64,000 nucleotides of DNA from Agapanthus africanus (Eukaryota > Streptophyta > Magnoliopsida > Asparagales > Amaryllidaceae), in the NCBI GenBank assembly GCA_030015575.1, contig CM057342.1, positions 257,510,867 to 257,574,866 on the forward strand, in the 5' to 3' direction. A model generated the notes under the pieces. That model saw only the letters and a list, made by a program, of their open reading frames with translations. It had not been told where the DNA came from and searched no databases. Positions 24,219 to 34,455 of the stretch are shown here, one piece after another. The first letter of the stretch is position 1. Each line of letters begins with the position of its first letter. The position numbers were made by a program, and so were the translations under genes.

Positions 24219-25883
24219 TTAGCGAGGAACCCTACTAGATCGGCGGAGAGGCTGAGGTTCATTGGGAGCTACTGAATCTTCTGGTTCCACTAAATCTTCA
24301 GTTACGGTTTGTGTATCTGGAACCTCTTCCAGCTCTACCACTTTGCCACTAATTTCTTTTTCAAGGAATTCCTTTTCTAAAAAGATGGCATGTTGAGCAA
24401 CAAACACTTTTTGTTCCTCACTGTGGTAGAAAAAATACCCATATGAGTTCTTTGGATATCCCACAAACTTGCAAAGAACTGACCGTGCCTCGAGCTTGTC
24501 CGGATTTTGTCTTTTGACATAGGCTGGACAACCCCATATCTTAACTCGTTTAAGATATGGCCTCTTCCCACTCCATATCTCATATGGTGTGGTAGGTACA
24601 GATTTAGATGGAACTTGATTCAATAGGTATGCTGCTGTCTCCAGCGCATATCCCCAGAAGGAAATAGGTAACTCAGCTGTGCTCATCATAGAGCGCATCA
24701 TATCTAATAGGGTGCGGTTCCTCCGTTCCGATACACCGTTGTGCTGTGGTGTATATAGAGGAGTCAGCTGAGAGAGAATCCCATTCTCTTTTAGGAAGTC
24801 CAGGAATTCATTGCTCATGTATTCACCTCCTCGATCAGATCGAAGGATTTTAATACTTTTTCCAGTTTGGTTCTCGACTTCTTGTTTATATTCTCTAAAT
24901 TTCTCAAAAGCTTCTGATTTGTGTTTCATCAGGAACACATATCCGAATCTAGAGAGATCGTCAGTGAATGTAATGAAGTATGAAGAACCATCCCTGGCAT
25001 GTGTAGACATGGGACCGCATACATCACTATGTATCAGTCCCAAGAGTTCGGTAACTCTTTCTCCGTGTCCCGTAAACGGAGTTTTGGTCATCTTGCCTTT
25101 GAGACATGACTGGCAAGTGTCATAAGATGAAAATTCGAATAGTTTCAAATATCCATCCTTATGCAACTTAGCCAGTTGTGTCGCATTGATGTGACCCAGT
25201 CTACAATGCCACAAGAAGGATTCGTTCAGTTCTAAACTCTTCCTCTTTTGTGTGTTTGTTATGCTCAGAACTGTTGATTGATTTAGAACATAAATGTCAT
25301 TGCACAACGTGCCTGATCCAACCAACTTTTGGTTACGGAAAATGTTCATAACATTATCCTGCAATACAAAATTATATCCCTCTTTACTCAACAAAGAGAT
25401 CGATATAATGTTGCAAATCAGGTTCGGCATGTAATAGCATTCGTTCAGAACCAATGTATTACCAGTTGGTAATGTAAGGTGATATTCTCCGACAGTCTTA
25501 GCTGCAACAATTGCACCATTTCCAACTCTAATGTCTTTATCACCTTCTCCAAGTTCTCTACCTTTCCTGAGCCCATGTAACTGATTACATATATGGGATC
25601 CTGACCCGGTATCTAATACCCAGGACGTAGGGCAAATGGAGAAACAGTTCTCTGTAACGAACACACTTGAAGAAAATGCATCAACATGTACTTTCTTTAT
25701 TCGGGTGGCATGGGAATCCTGGTATTCCCCTATATCCTGTTCAGTTCTATAACTCTTATAAGAAAGAACGGAACCAACGTTCCCCAGCACAGTATAACAT
25801 GCGGGTTCGGTCAATACATCCATATTATTATCTTCATTAGGGCATGACATGGTCGCTACCTGGAGAGAGAGAGAAGAAAACAC
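24219..25883 (-). pseudogene. Copia protease and integrase
   Basis: A 554-residue minus-strand stretch. It starts with a short, family-specific lead (MDVLTEPACYTVLGNVG) and goes almost directly to the protease (SWVLDTGSGSHICNQLHGLR), the pre-integrase zinc region (LWHCRLGHINATQLAKL, CQSCLKGKM), and the integrase core with its three acidic positions in HSDVCGP, LRSDRGGEYM and TPQHNGVSERRNRTLLDMMR. The notable point is what precedes the protease: only about 90 residues and no capsid or CCHC segment, where related Angela elements have gag. A polypyrimidine-AG site lies just before the ATG at 25848-25850. Confidence 0.9.
25846..25881 (-). promoter_or_regulatory. Splice-acceptor-like site before copia pol start
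   Basis: Minus strand CTTCTCTCTCTCTCCAG followed by GTAGCGACCATG. A pyrimidine tract, AG and start codon in this spacing recur at 11104-11125 in the old copia and at 39040-39073 in the plus-strand copia. It looks like a 3' splice site that would join pol to an upstream exon. No transcript data are available here. Confidence 0.5.
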
Positions 25884-26642
25884 TTTAGCGTATGCTCTTG
25901 CAAGATCAGATTGGTTATGATCTTATCTAATCAGGATGGCTCCCACTGGCTTTTATCAAATCTTCCTTCAAACCCTAAAAGGAAAGACTAGCCGGGATTA
26001 ATTACACCTTACAACTTCGCCGATCTTTCAGCCAGGCCAGTGTCGGTACTTTGAGGGAGGTTCCCCATGCTTTCACACGGACCTAATTAAAGTAAACCTC
26101 GTTTTCCCAGAGGCGTAACCCCGTTGACACCTTTCTAGACACCTACTTGATCGACTAATTGTCCTGTGTAAAACTCTCCCAGAAGTAACAATTACTCGCA
26201 GTGGGTATCGGGATCCAACTATCTCATAGAAGGTATGCAATCTCATTGCAAATTTCAACACTTGAAATTCCCGATAATATTTTGCCCCAAACGATCTATG
26301 ACCTTGACAAGGTCAACAAACCATAGACCGTAAGTCAAGTTCAACCCGTCATTTCTTGATTGAATTAAACCCACCCGCACGACCCTTGACAAGGTCAAAA
26401 AGGCCGTACGACTACCCTAATCCAATCTGCATCATATGCATAAGCAGATAAATACTGGTCAGCTACCGCACACTGCGCCTTGACAAGGTCAACAAACGCA
26501 GCACGAATACTAAACATGACTTATCTGAAATGACGGAGGGCTACGACAGGTTTTTCTGAAAAGCTATTGCGTAATGAACTTGATATCATTGTAGAATCAA
26601 ATGAAGTTTTGAAATGGAGTGATTTTGAGGCTTTTCTAGTTT

Positions 26643-26880
26643 TACTAAAGGGGTCACTCCCGGTGAAGGGATCGTCGGCCCTTTCCTTGTCGAATGAGGT
26701 GCGGGATATATCATATATATCACTGTGCAAAGTAAAACTCCAAAAGCCGTCAAAAGTCAAACCGAGTGTTGTAGCATCTGCCAGTTTCGCTAAAGGGGTC
26801 ACTCCACGTGAAGGGATCTCGGCCCTTTCCTCATCGAATAAGGTGCAGGGTATATCATATATACCGCTATGCAAAGCAAA
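26643..26880 (-). repeat. Paired leader repeat of copia (young copy)
   Basis: Two copies about 140 bp apart, each with a GTGAAGGGATC core and an AT-rich TATATCATATATA tail on the plus strand. On the sense strand they read FALHSGIYDIPCTLFDEERA and FTLHSDIYDISRTSFDKERA. The peptide form is kept in all three copia elements, which argues either for past coding or for a conserved RNA structure. Confidence 0.75.
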
Positions 26881-27049
26881 ACTGTAGCTACCTTTTTTAT
26901 TTGAAAATTTGATTGTACAACATCTTTTAGGTTTATTTTCTTTCATTAATCACATTAATGAAGTCCCATCATTTAAGTCACCTAAACATCACAGATAAAT
27001 ACGACGTACACTTATGCCATCAGCATTCGCCTCGATGTTCCCTCGTGCA

Positions 27050-27072
27050 CCGTTAGGTTAGGTAACTAACGA
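27050..27072. other. Conserved stem-loop in copia leader (young copy)
   Basis: CGTTAGGTTA pairs with TAACTAACG (one bulged base) around a tiny loop. The equivalents at 12295-12317 and 37974-37996 keep the stem. It lies in the middle of the leader; a dimerisation or packaging hairpin is a guess only. Confidence 0.6.
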
Positions 27073-28340
27073 CAGAGCACGGCAGGGCTAGTGCGGATGT
27101 AAAACATAAGTAACGCCTATATAATATATCATATATACTATATACTGTATCCATCAGAACATATCAAATAATCACATCACAGGTATCGCAGCAGAAACAT
27201 AGATATAATGTGGGATATACTAGGACGTCCGTATTTAGTATTTAGCCAAAATAGAAAATACGGATTCCACAGTCGCGATGAATAGCCAAGCCCACACCCT
27301 GGACCCCTACGAGAGCGGCAAGCGACCCTACCAATTCTGGAGTTTAGGAGACCCGGTCTCGACTCCTCGAGATGGCCTCCCACTGAACCCCAGAACCCGG
27401 TCACCCGTGCTCCCCTCCTTGGGTCCATCCTAATGCGGAAAAGTAAATAATATACAACACAAGTGGCATCGACCTCAACCCGGAAGTGCCCCAAATAAAA
27501 GAATATTACATTACATTTGAATTTACATGAATGAAAATATAAAACTCTCATCTCACATAAAAAAAAACCCCGGCTATTCAATCGCGACAATCCTGCACAT
27601 CATATCTCAGCAACACACAATATCCCATATCATCAACGTAAGTAAGTATGCATACACCGATTGTCGTCGACGTATAGCAACGACAATCGGCAATACCACT
27701 ACATACTACACTTACGGTCATAGAAAAGAAAGTGTAAAACTGTAATATCTGGAATCCATATTCACTTTAGACATCGTAAATGCGAAATATCACATACCTC
27801 GTATTTCATGTCTTATAATATGAATTCCAAACATTGCATCACATTCCAGATAATTAGACAGTATTAAAGTTTTCGAACGAACGATCAAATACCCAAGATT
27901 CCCTAAAGCTCAACACTTGAGCGAAGTTCAAAAACTTGGAGTGTGACATAGTGGTAGCGGTCCAGCCGTAGAAGGGTCAAGCCAACGCCTCACATGTGGC
28001 ACGCCGTACTGCCCCAAACCCTAAGGTTCAAAGGGCAGTTCAAGACGGTCATATAATCGAGTTAAGGTTTGTTGTCTTCTAGAGGGACCACCACAAAACT
28101 TGCACGTATCTCCAAATATTTAAACCCCGTGAAAAGTGAGCAAATGATACTCGTTCAAACACTTCACTACTTTCTAATTTACCCGGAAAAGTCACGAAAT
28201 CAAAATTCCGATCGAATCGACGAGTCCAAAACCATCTCCAGAATTTTTCAGCACTAAATACAGATTAAAAATACCCTAAAAAATATACAAGCAGAATTAA
28301 GCATTACAGTATAAAAATTATACAGTGATTGAGGTGTACG

Positions 28341-28386
28341 GCCGCGGAACCGCGGCCCAAGCAAGCTTAGGCCGCGTTTCCGCGGC
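28341..28386. repeat. GC-rich hairpin in copia leader
   Basis: Arms GCCGCGGAACCGCGGCC (28341-28357) and GGCCGCGTTTCCGCGGC (28370-28386) around a 12-nt loop, in an otherwise AT-rich leader. The arm sequence and geometry are nearly the same as in Athila LTRs at 8075-8120 and 33760-33800, although those elements belong to a different superfamily. Confidence 0.88.
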
Positions 28387-28572
28387 AGAAAAGACTGTTC
28401 ATCGAAAAAAAATTATACCGTAATTCTTATTTTTACCTGCTGAATTTTTTACATATTTTTAATTCTGAAAATAACCAGATTTTGAAAAAAGTCCAGAGAG
28501 CACCCAAAAATCCGTATTTTCGGTTCGATCGGAGTTTTAACTTCGTAAAGGTGTCGCCTAATGTTCTAGGTC

Positions 28573-28584
28573 GCTCTGATACCA
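28573..28584 (-). promoter_or_regulatory. Second, inner primer-site-like motif
   Basis: Minus strand TGGTATCAGAGC, a perfect initiator-Met primer site, about 220 bp inside the real one. It is bordered on the LTR side by an LTR-edge-like segment (plus strand TGTAGGTCAGGCAGCC compared with TGTTGGGTTAGCCAACC). A decayed equivalent exists in the plus-strand copia at 36817-36828. Confidence 0.8.
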
Positions 28585-28791
28585 ATGTAGGTCAGGCAGC
28601 CACCCCATCCAATGGGGTCACCGTGGCACCCACGGGTCCCTCAGCAGCTACTTTTTACGCATGCCCCCTCGCGAGGACTACAACCCGCCGGAACACCTTC
28701 CGGTCTTGGGACACCCTAGGGGTAAGAGCCTACGCTTCGCTACACTGTCACACCGTGAAACCCCCCATAGGTCGACATCCAATGCCTAGTA

Positions 28792-28803
28792 GCTCTGATA
28801 CCA
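28792..28803 (-). promoter_or_regulatory. Primer binding site of young copia
   Basis: Minus strand TGGTATCAGAGC, complementary to the 3' end of initiator tRNA-Met, one base from the 5' LTR edge at 28805. Fixes the element's orientation. Confidence 0.95.
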
Positions 28804-28804
28804 A

Positions 28805-30903
28805 TGTTGGGTTAGCCAACCACCTCATGAAGGGTTTGGAAGCATCACATGAACCAAAGGTGGAGTCTTTAGGGTGCTAAGTTAACAAACATCGGATCGA
28901 TCCTAGAAAAATTAGGGTTTCAAAATTTTCACATCATCATATGAAAGGAAAGCTAGGGTTTAGAGAGTACAACCTTTGTAGCTCCCTACGCTAGACTCCT
29001 CGGCTACTTATGGTTTGAAAAAGCTCCGCTTGAACTCCTCGATGTCACCGATGATCCACCAGGAGTCCGCTTTGTCCAAGCTTGCAACTTTATCCGATCA
29101 AGTGAACGAAATCAAGCTAACACTCCAAACAAGTAGGCTAGACTTGTGTAGAATGGTGTTGTGGTTCTCTTTCTCACTTCAAAATCCAATCTTGATGAGT
29201 ATATTGCTCACTACAAAGAACTAGAGAGCAAAATGAGAGAGGAAGAAGAAGATGATGGCAATTTTAGAAGATGATAAGTTCAACTCACAAAAGAAAATAG
29301 AAAATATATCAATATATATTTTCCTCTTCTCATATCAAACCATGGTTAGGATATCATTGAACTTGAGTTAAAAGCACAAAAGGAAAAGTAACCCATGGTC
29401 AAAAGGTGGGTGAGAATGGTTAGGTCAAGAGAAGAGTGTAGAAACAAATCAATAATGACCATTTTCCTTTTTCCTTTTTGTTTTAAATGAAATGCAATTT
29501 AATCCATAAATAAAACCATGGTGTGAGTCTTATATTGCCACTATTTTCATGTATGTACAACCATGAAGGATGTATGTATGTATGTATGTGTATATGTACA
29601 TCCATATGTGCATGAATCAATAAAGAAACTATACATGCATGCATACATCCAACATACTCAAGAAAGGATTTCAAGTGAGAAGCCAATGGTTAAATGATAA
29701 ATCAACACTTGATTTATCAATCCAGCCATATCACATATGACCCCTACCAAAAGCAAGGCGCCCGGCCAATATACGGTATCCTATACGCGCATTTTAATCG
29801 GGTCCATGCGCATATCGCATACGCGCACCACAACGTTTCGCCTGGCTAGGAAACTCCATTGTGGGACTCTGAGACTCGTCAATACGCCGGCAGTGGGTGA
29901 TGATCATATCAAGCACCCCCAAGCCGCAAGCGGTCAGCTAAATGTAACGGCCACCCGGGTATTGAGCGATCAGAAGAGAACAAGCGAACCTGCTACAACT
30001 CCCGTCGAGCCGATCGGCAACACTTCCCGTACAGTCCGGTCTCCTCGTCTGATATGTCGCAGATCAAGTCTAGGGGTGGTAAACGTCAGACCCCAATAAT
30101 CGATAAGTCGTGCCGATGTGAGGCTCATAACGGGTCGAGAAACTACTGGTAACACTTACTAGCAAATCTCTGAATCAGCCCTGGCCAGGGACTTCCCTGT
30201 TACGGCCAATCGAGCACAGTACAACATCAACCCCCAATACCGGGAGAGACGAAACCCTTCTTATCGCTCATTGCCTCCATGTGACTCGGGACTGTACCCA
30301 AAAACCACCGTTTTGCATGCCCTCATGGACGTGGTAAGGTGGAGATCAAAGCACAGTGGGAATCACACAAGACTCTATGACGATCTCGGGTCACAGACTA
30401 ACCTGTACAAGTGTCACCTGAGAACTGCCATCTGACGTGAGGTATAATACCATCTGGGAGTTCTCGGCGAGTCCGTCCAGTGTACCCAGTCTCCACTGAG
30501 CACCCGTATACCATCTCTGATGTCAAACACCAATGGATATGGGATCATCCATCGCCCATCTCATGGGTCGAGAAGCGTATACGCTAGTCTACACTGGTAT
30601 ATCGATGCCCCATCTCGATACACCCACGACTAGGGACCTTGAAGGATGTACTTATGGACTACCTTGTCCCCACTAGTATGATCTGCATCATAGTCCAGGT
30701 AGTCAAGTACACATCCTAAGGGCTTTACCAACATGTAACTATAAGACAGTTTAAAGAGACTAGTATACATGTTAAGATAAAGAGCAACCAGATAGCATAC
30801 TATCATATTGAGCAAGAAAGTCATCTCTATATATGTCCAAGCATCCAATATAATATACATCATCTGTACAATACTGGCCTCTAGGGCATACATACAACTA
30901 ACA
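28805..30903 (-). repeat. 5' LTR of the young copia
   Basis: Partner of 20463-22563, nearly identical along its length and ending CAACTAACA just before the duplicated TGCTT. The promoter should lie here, but I could not place a convincing TATA box. Confidence 0.93.
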
Positions 30904-30908
30904 TGCTT

Positions 30909-32771
30909 CACCTTCAAAGACTGGGTCGAAGACCAGTATCAACAAGGCAGGTTTGCTTTATCCGACAGCTGGAGGGTAACCCCACCGCAAAAGCATGAGC
31001 CAAAGAGGACCTATACCGTGAGGATAGGACCAGCTCAACATCAAGGATGGAAGCAGACCCGTACCTGCCACGTGATAACACTCTCAAAGGAGGGAGGGCA
31101 CGAGACCATAGATGACCCCTTCAGGTGCTTCGCAAATGAAGAGGAGGACGAGGTGATCTTAGAGTTTCCACCAGCACCAAAAGAGCTAGAAGACGGGATA
31201 CACACTACGGCGGACAACATAAGAAAAATTGACTTAGGGACGGAAAATGAGCCAAGGCCAACGTTTGTCAGAAAGCTGCTATCTAAAAAACGGGTAGCCA
31301 CGTTAAAAGACGTGCTCATGCAATATAAGGACTGCTTCGTATGGAACTAATCTAAAATGCCAGGTCTAGATCCAAAGGTGGCAGTACATAAACTGGCCAT
31401 ATCGCCGGACATAAAGCCAGTCAAACAGGTGCCAAGAAGAATGTGGCTCGAACTTGAGATGAGTATCAACGCTGAAGTCAAGAAACTAATCGACTCCGGC
31501 TTCATCCAAGAAGTTCAATATCCCAACTGGATCGCTAACATCGTTCTGGTGATGAAGAAAAATGGGACGGTGCACATCTGCGTGGACTTTCGGGACCTCA
31601 ACAAAGCTTACCTGAAAGATGATTTCCCAGTACCTGTTACCGAGCTGATGATCGATAACACGTCTACCCAAGAGGTCTTCTCCTTCATGGATGGATCTTC
31701 AGGATACAACCAAATAAAAATGCATCCTGAAGGCCAAAAACATACCGCCTTCCGGACTCCGCTGGGCATATTCTGCTATAAGGTATGCCTTTCGGTTTAA
31801 AGAACGCTGGTGCTACCTACCAGAGGGCCATGACGAAGATCTTCGATGACCTCATCCATGAGATTGATGAATGCTACATCAACAATCTTGTGGTGAAGAG
31901 CAAGTCTTATGAGGAACATTGGGAACATCTAAACATAGTGTTCCAACGTCTTCGGAAGTATAATCTGAAGATGAATCCTCTAAAATGCGCGTTTGGGGTC
32001 TCCTCAGGCAAATTTCTAGGATTCATCATACGGCATCGGGGTATCAAAATCAATCCCTCAAAGATCAAGGCGATTACGGAAATGCCCACGCCAAGAACTC
32101 TCAAATAGTTGCGATCTCTTTAAGGAAATCTCACGTATATCCGGCGATTCATAGCCAACCTCTCCGGAAAATGCCGTCCCTACAGCCATCTAATGAAGAA
32201 GGGGAACCCGTTCGTCTGAGATCAAAAGAGCCAAAATGCACTAGACGAAATCAAGCAATACCTGCAAAATCCGCCGGTATTGACCGCTCCGGTTAAGGGA
32301 AAACCCGTTATCCTATATACAACAGCCCTTGAGAGTTCTCTAGGTGTGCTATGGGTACAAGAGAATGATCAGGGAAAGGAGAGAGCTCCGTACTATTTCA
32401 GCCGAGTTTCCTGGGGGCAAAAAACAACTACTCCCCCATCGAAAAGCATTTCCTGGAACTGATCTTCGTAACAACGAAGCGTAGACATTACGCCTTGGCA
32501 CATGAGATCCATCTCATATCAAAGGTGGATCCTCTCAAATATCTGATGTCAAGGGCCATATTAACAGGAAGGCTTTCCAAATGGGCCCTCCTCCTGATGG
32601 AGTTCTCGATAACGTATTGACCTCTCAGAGCAGTGAAAGGCCAGTCCATCGCCGACTTTCTCGCCGAGCATCCGATACTAGCCGACTCCCTTTTAAATTG
32701 CGAATTGCTGGATGAACATGCGTTCGACACAATCGAAGGAGAAAAGGAAGAAAATGATTTCGATGGGAACT
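30909..32771 (+). pseudogene. Tat reverse transcriptase and first RNase H
   Basis: Plus-strand pol resumes after the copia insertion. In order: TFKDWVEDQYQQGRF linker, an acidic lead-in, RT motifs (GFIQEVQYPNWIANIVLVMK, VHICVDFRDLNKAYLKDDFP, MDGSSGYNQIKM, LKNAGATYQRAMTKIFDDL, KMNPLKCAFGVSSGKFLGF) and RNase H pieces (VILYTTALESSLGVLWVQ, SIADFLAEHPI). The wording is that of Tat-group pol. It ends at a solo Athila LTR. Fossil with several breaks. Confidence 0.87.
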
Positions 32772-33657
32772 TGATTGATCTGGTTTTTATATGTATGTAG
32801 TTAACCGCAATCAATAACGGTGTCGTGCGTAGCTAGACTGAGATGAGTACGGGTCGTCCTCTGGGAAACGTTGAACCTTTTATTCTTACTTTAGGCGTGT
32901 TGAGAAAGAAAGGAAGAAGAATAAAGAATAGTGGAAATAGCTTCTAGATCTACGTTAAACACGAATGCAGAATATAGATCTAGATTAACTATGGATGTAA
33001 GTTTAATATTAAAAGAGGGCTTGTAGGGTTCATTAGGATTTAGTAGTTATGGGTGATTAATTAAAAATTACTCTTTTTATCATTTAATAGATTTAAAACT
33101 AGAACAACAGTGATGCATGCAGATTAGGGTTTCTGGAGGGAAAAAGGGTTTCCACTCTTAACCCCTATCTCGACATGGATCTCCGTTCATATCTAGCCTT
33201 TACCAAAACAATTGTTAATCTAATCTCAAATCGCGGTCGAGACTAGTAATGAATTGGTAGCACGCCCGATTAGGATGTTAACTATTTTTTTGATAAAGTT
33301 TATAAACTTTATAGGACGTAAAAAGAGTTTAAGGATCTTCATCATCCATTAACCTACCCTAATCCCATGAACCCTAACAAGCGAAGAATTACCCGCGCAT
33401 GTTGGGAGAAGAAGAGATGGAGAGAGAAATCATATTAAAACTACAAAAAAATAGAATAAAAAACAACTACCTTTATTAATCAACAAAATTCATTTACACT
33501 TTGTTCCCTCAGAAAATGATTACAAAATACTAGTTTTGCTTCTCGATCTCTTCTAAGGAGGTAGATGAACCGTTGATGATCAGCCTGGATGCGTGAGCCT
33601 GTCGTGGACTTCATGATCTCTTCAGCTTGATGATTTTTCCAAGAGGCTCTCGGTCCT

Positions 33658-33665
33658 TATTTATA
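33658..33665 (-). promoter_or_regulatory. TATA-like motif in solo LTR
   Basis: Minus strand TATAAATA at the position equivalent to the TATA motifs of the other Athila LTRs, about 95-140 bp downstream of the GC hairpin in the element's sense. Confidence 0.5.
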
Positions 33666-33759
33666 GTCCCAAATCCAGAACCCTAGCTGCCTAATTTTTG
33701 GAAGCCTGAGGTTAAGATCCTAACAGAGAAATCTCAACTTCCCAATCTTCTAAACCGCG

Positions 33760-33800
33760 GCGGAACCGCGGCCAATAGGTGGGTTTGGCCGCGGTTCCGC
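33760..33800. repeat. GC-rich hairpin in solo Athila LTR
   Basis: A perfect 14-bp stem: GCGGAACCGCGGCC (33760-33773) and GGCCGCGGTTCCGC (33787-33800) around a 13-nt loop. The stem is preserved although the rest of the LTR has diverged strongly from the copy at 6700-8519. Confidence 0.9.
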
Positions 33801-34283
33801 GTCCTTATAGGGAGTTTGTTGGGTATTTTCTCTGGGGCTTTGTCTATCTGACACGTGGTGATTTTTTAACATCTTTGGAAACTGAAAATCTTCTCTTCGT
33901 CACTGTCAGCCTTGATTTCTTTAGTTTAATTCCTTAATTAGGCAGGTTTGTTTTACCAACTTTGATTTCCTTGATTTCAGCCCTGCAAATTCTGCACAAT
34001 AGCTCAACAAATAATATTTAGTAGCGTTTGTTTTATTGAGATATTAACTTAACCATTAAGTATTGGTCAAAGGTATAATATGGTAAGCATATTTAAATGG
34101 TTACATGGATATTATATGCTTACTTTTTCCTACCAAATGTTTAATTATAATATATAAACACATGAAAATAGTATTTTTACAGATAAACCCTTATATGTGT
34201 CATATATTATAATAAACACATTTTATTCTATAGAAATAGTAAGAAAAATGTCATATTAAATGTGCAGCTCTATTAACTGAACA

Positions 34284-34455
34284 AAACTATACTTCAATGG
34301 ATCATCTTCCATGAAGAGGAGAAAACAAAACACCCCCATAATCAAGGTCGGGGTGGGCCTTATCTTCGTGACTCCACAAAGAGGGATATTGTGTTACGCC
34401 ATCTCCTTAACAGAGCCAAGGACTAATAACGAAGCTGAATATGAAGCTTTGATAG
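34284..34455 (+). pseudogene. Tat second (archaeal-type) RNase H, first part
   Basis: A short plus-strand stretch between two insertions, with YFDGSS-like and VGVGLIFVTPQRGILCYAIS wording followed by TEPRTNNEAEYEALI. These are motifs of the additional RNase H found in Tat elements. It stops at the GATAG target site of the next copia insertion. Confidence 0.8.

Larger units (their letters stand above)
25884..28791 (-). other. Copia leader without gag (young copy)
   Basis: 2.9 kb between the pol start and the outer primer site. Contents: a block before pol shared with 11.1-11.8 kb and 38.4-39.0 kb, the paired repeat (26643-26880), a stem-loop (27050-27072), a conserved block around 27290-27430 (GACCCCTACGAGAGCGGCAA), the GC hairpin (28341-28386) and a second primer-site-like motif (28573-28584). 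Frames up to 141 residues are present but show no known domain. Confidence 0.75.
20463..30903 (-). mobile_element. Young Angela-like Ty1/copia element, complete ends
   Basis: 10.4 kb, minus strand, with two 2.1-kb LTRs (20463-22563, 28805-30903) that differ by only about one to two bases per hundred by eye, so a recent insertion. The flanking duplication TGCTT is exact (20458-20462, 30904-30908). Primer site and polypurine tract adjoin the LTRs as expected. Pol (22578-25883) carries protease, integrase, RT and RNase H with about one interruption. No gag domain is recognisable between primer site and pol, so it is not a complete self-sufficient element. RT/RNase H wording (RYQADPGESHW, MEAEYIAANDATKEAVW) points to the Angela/BARE branch. 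Confidence 0.92.
32772..34283 (-). repeat. Solo Athila LTR in the Tat element
   Basis: 1.5 kb, TGATTGATC...ACTGAACA on the plus strand, with the block TTAACCGCAATCAATAACGG near one end. The same ends and blocks are found in the LTRs at 53243 and 60266. It is flanked by GAACT (32767-32771) and AAACT (34284-34288), a target duplication with one difference. No internal element sequence is attached, so it is the product of LTR-LTR recombination. Confidence 0.88.

Noticed and set aside
28482-28880. 132-residue plus-strand frame crossing the copia primer site
   Set aside because: It spans leader, primer sites and LTR edge on the antisense strand of the element; chance frame.
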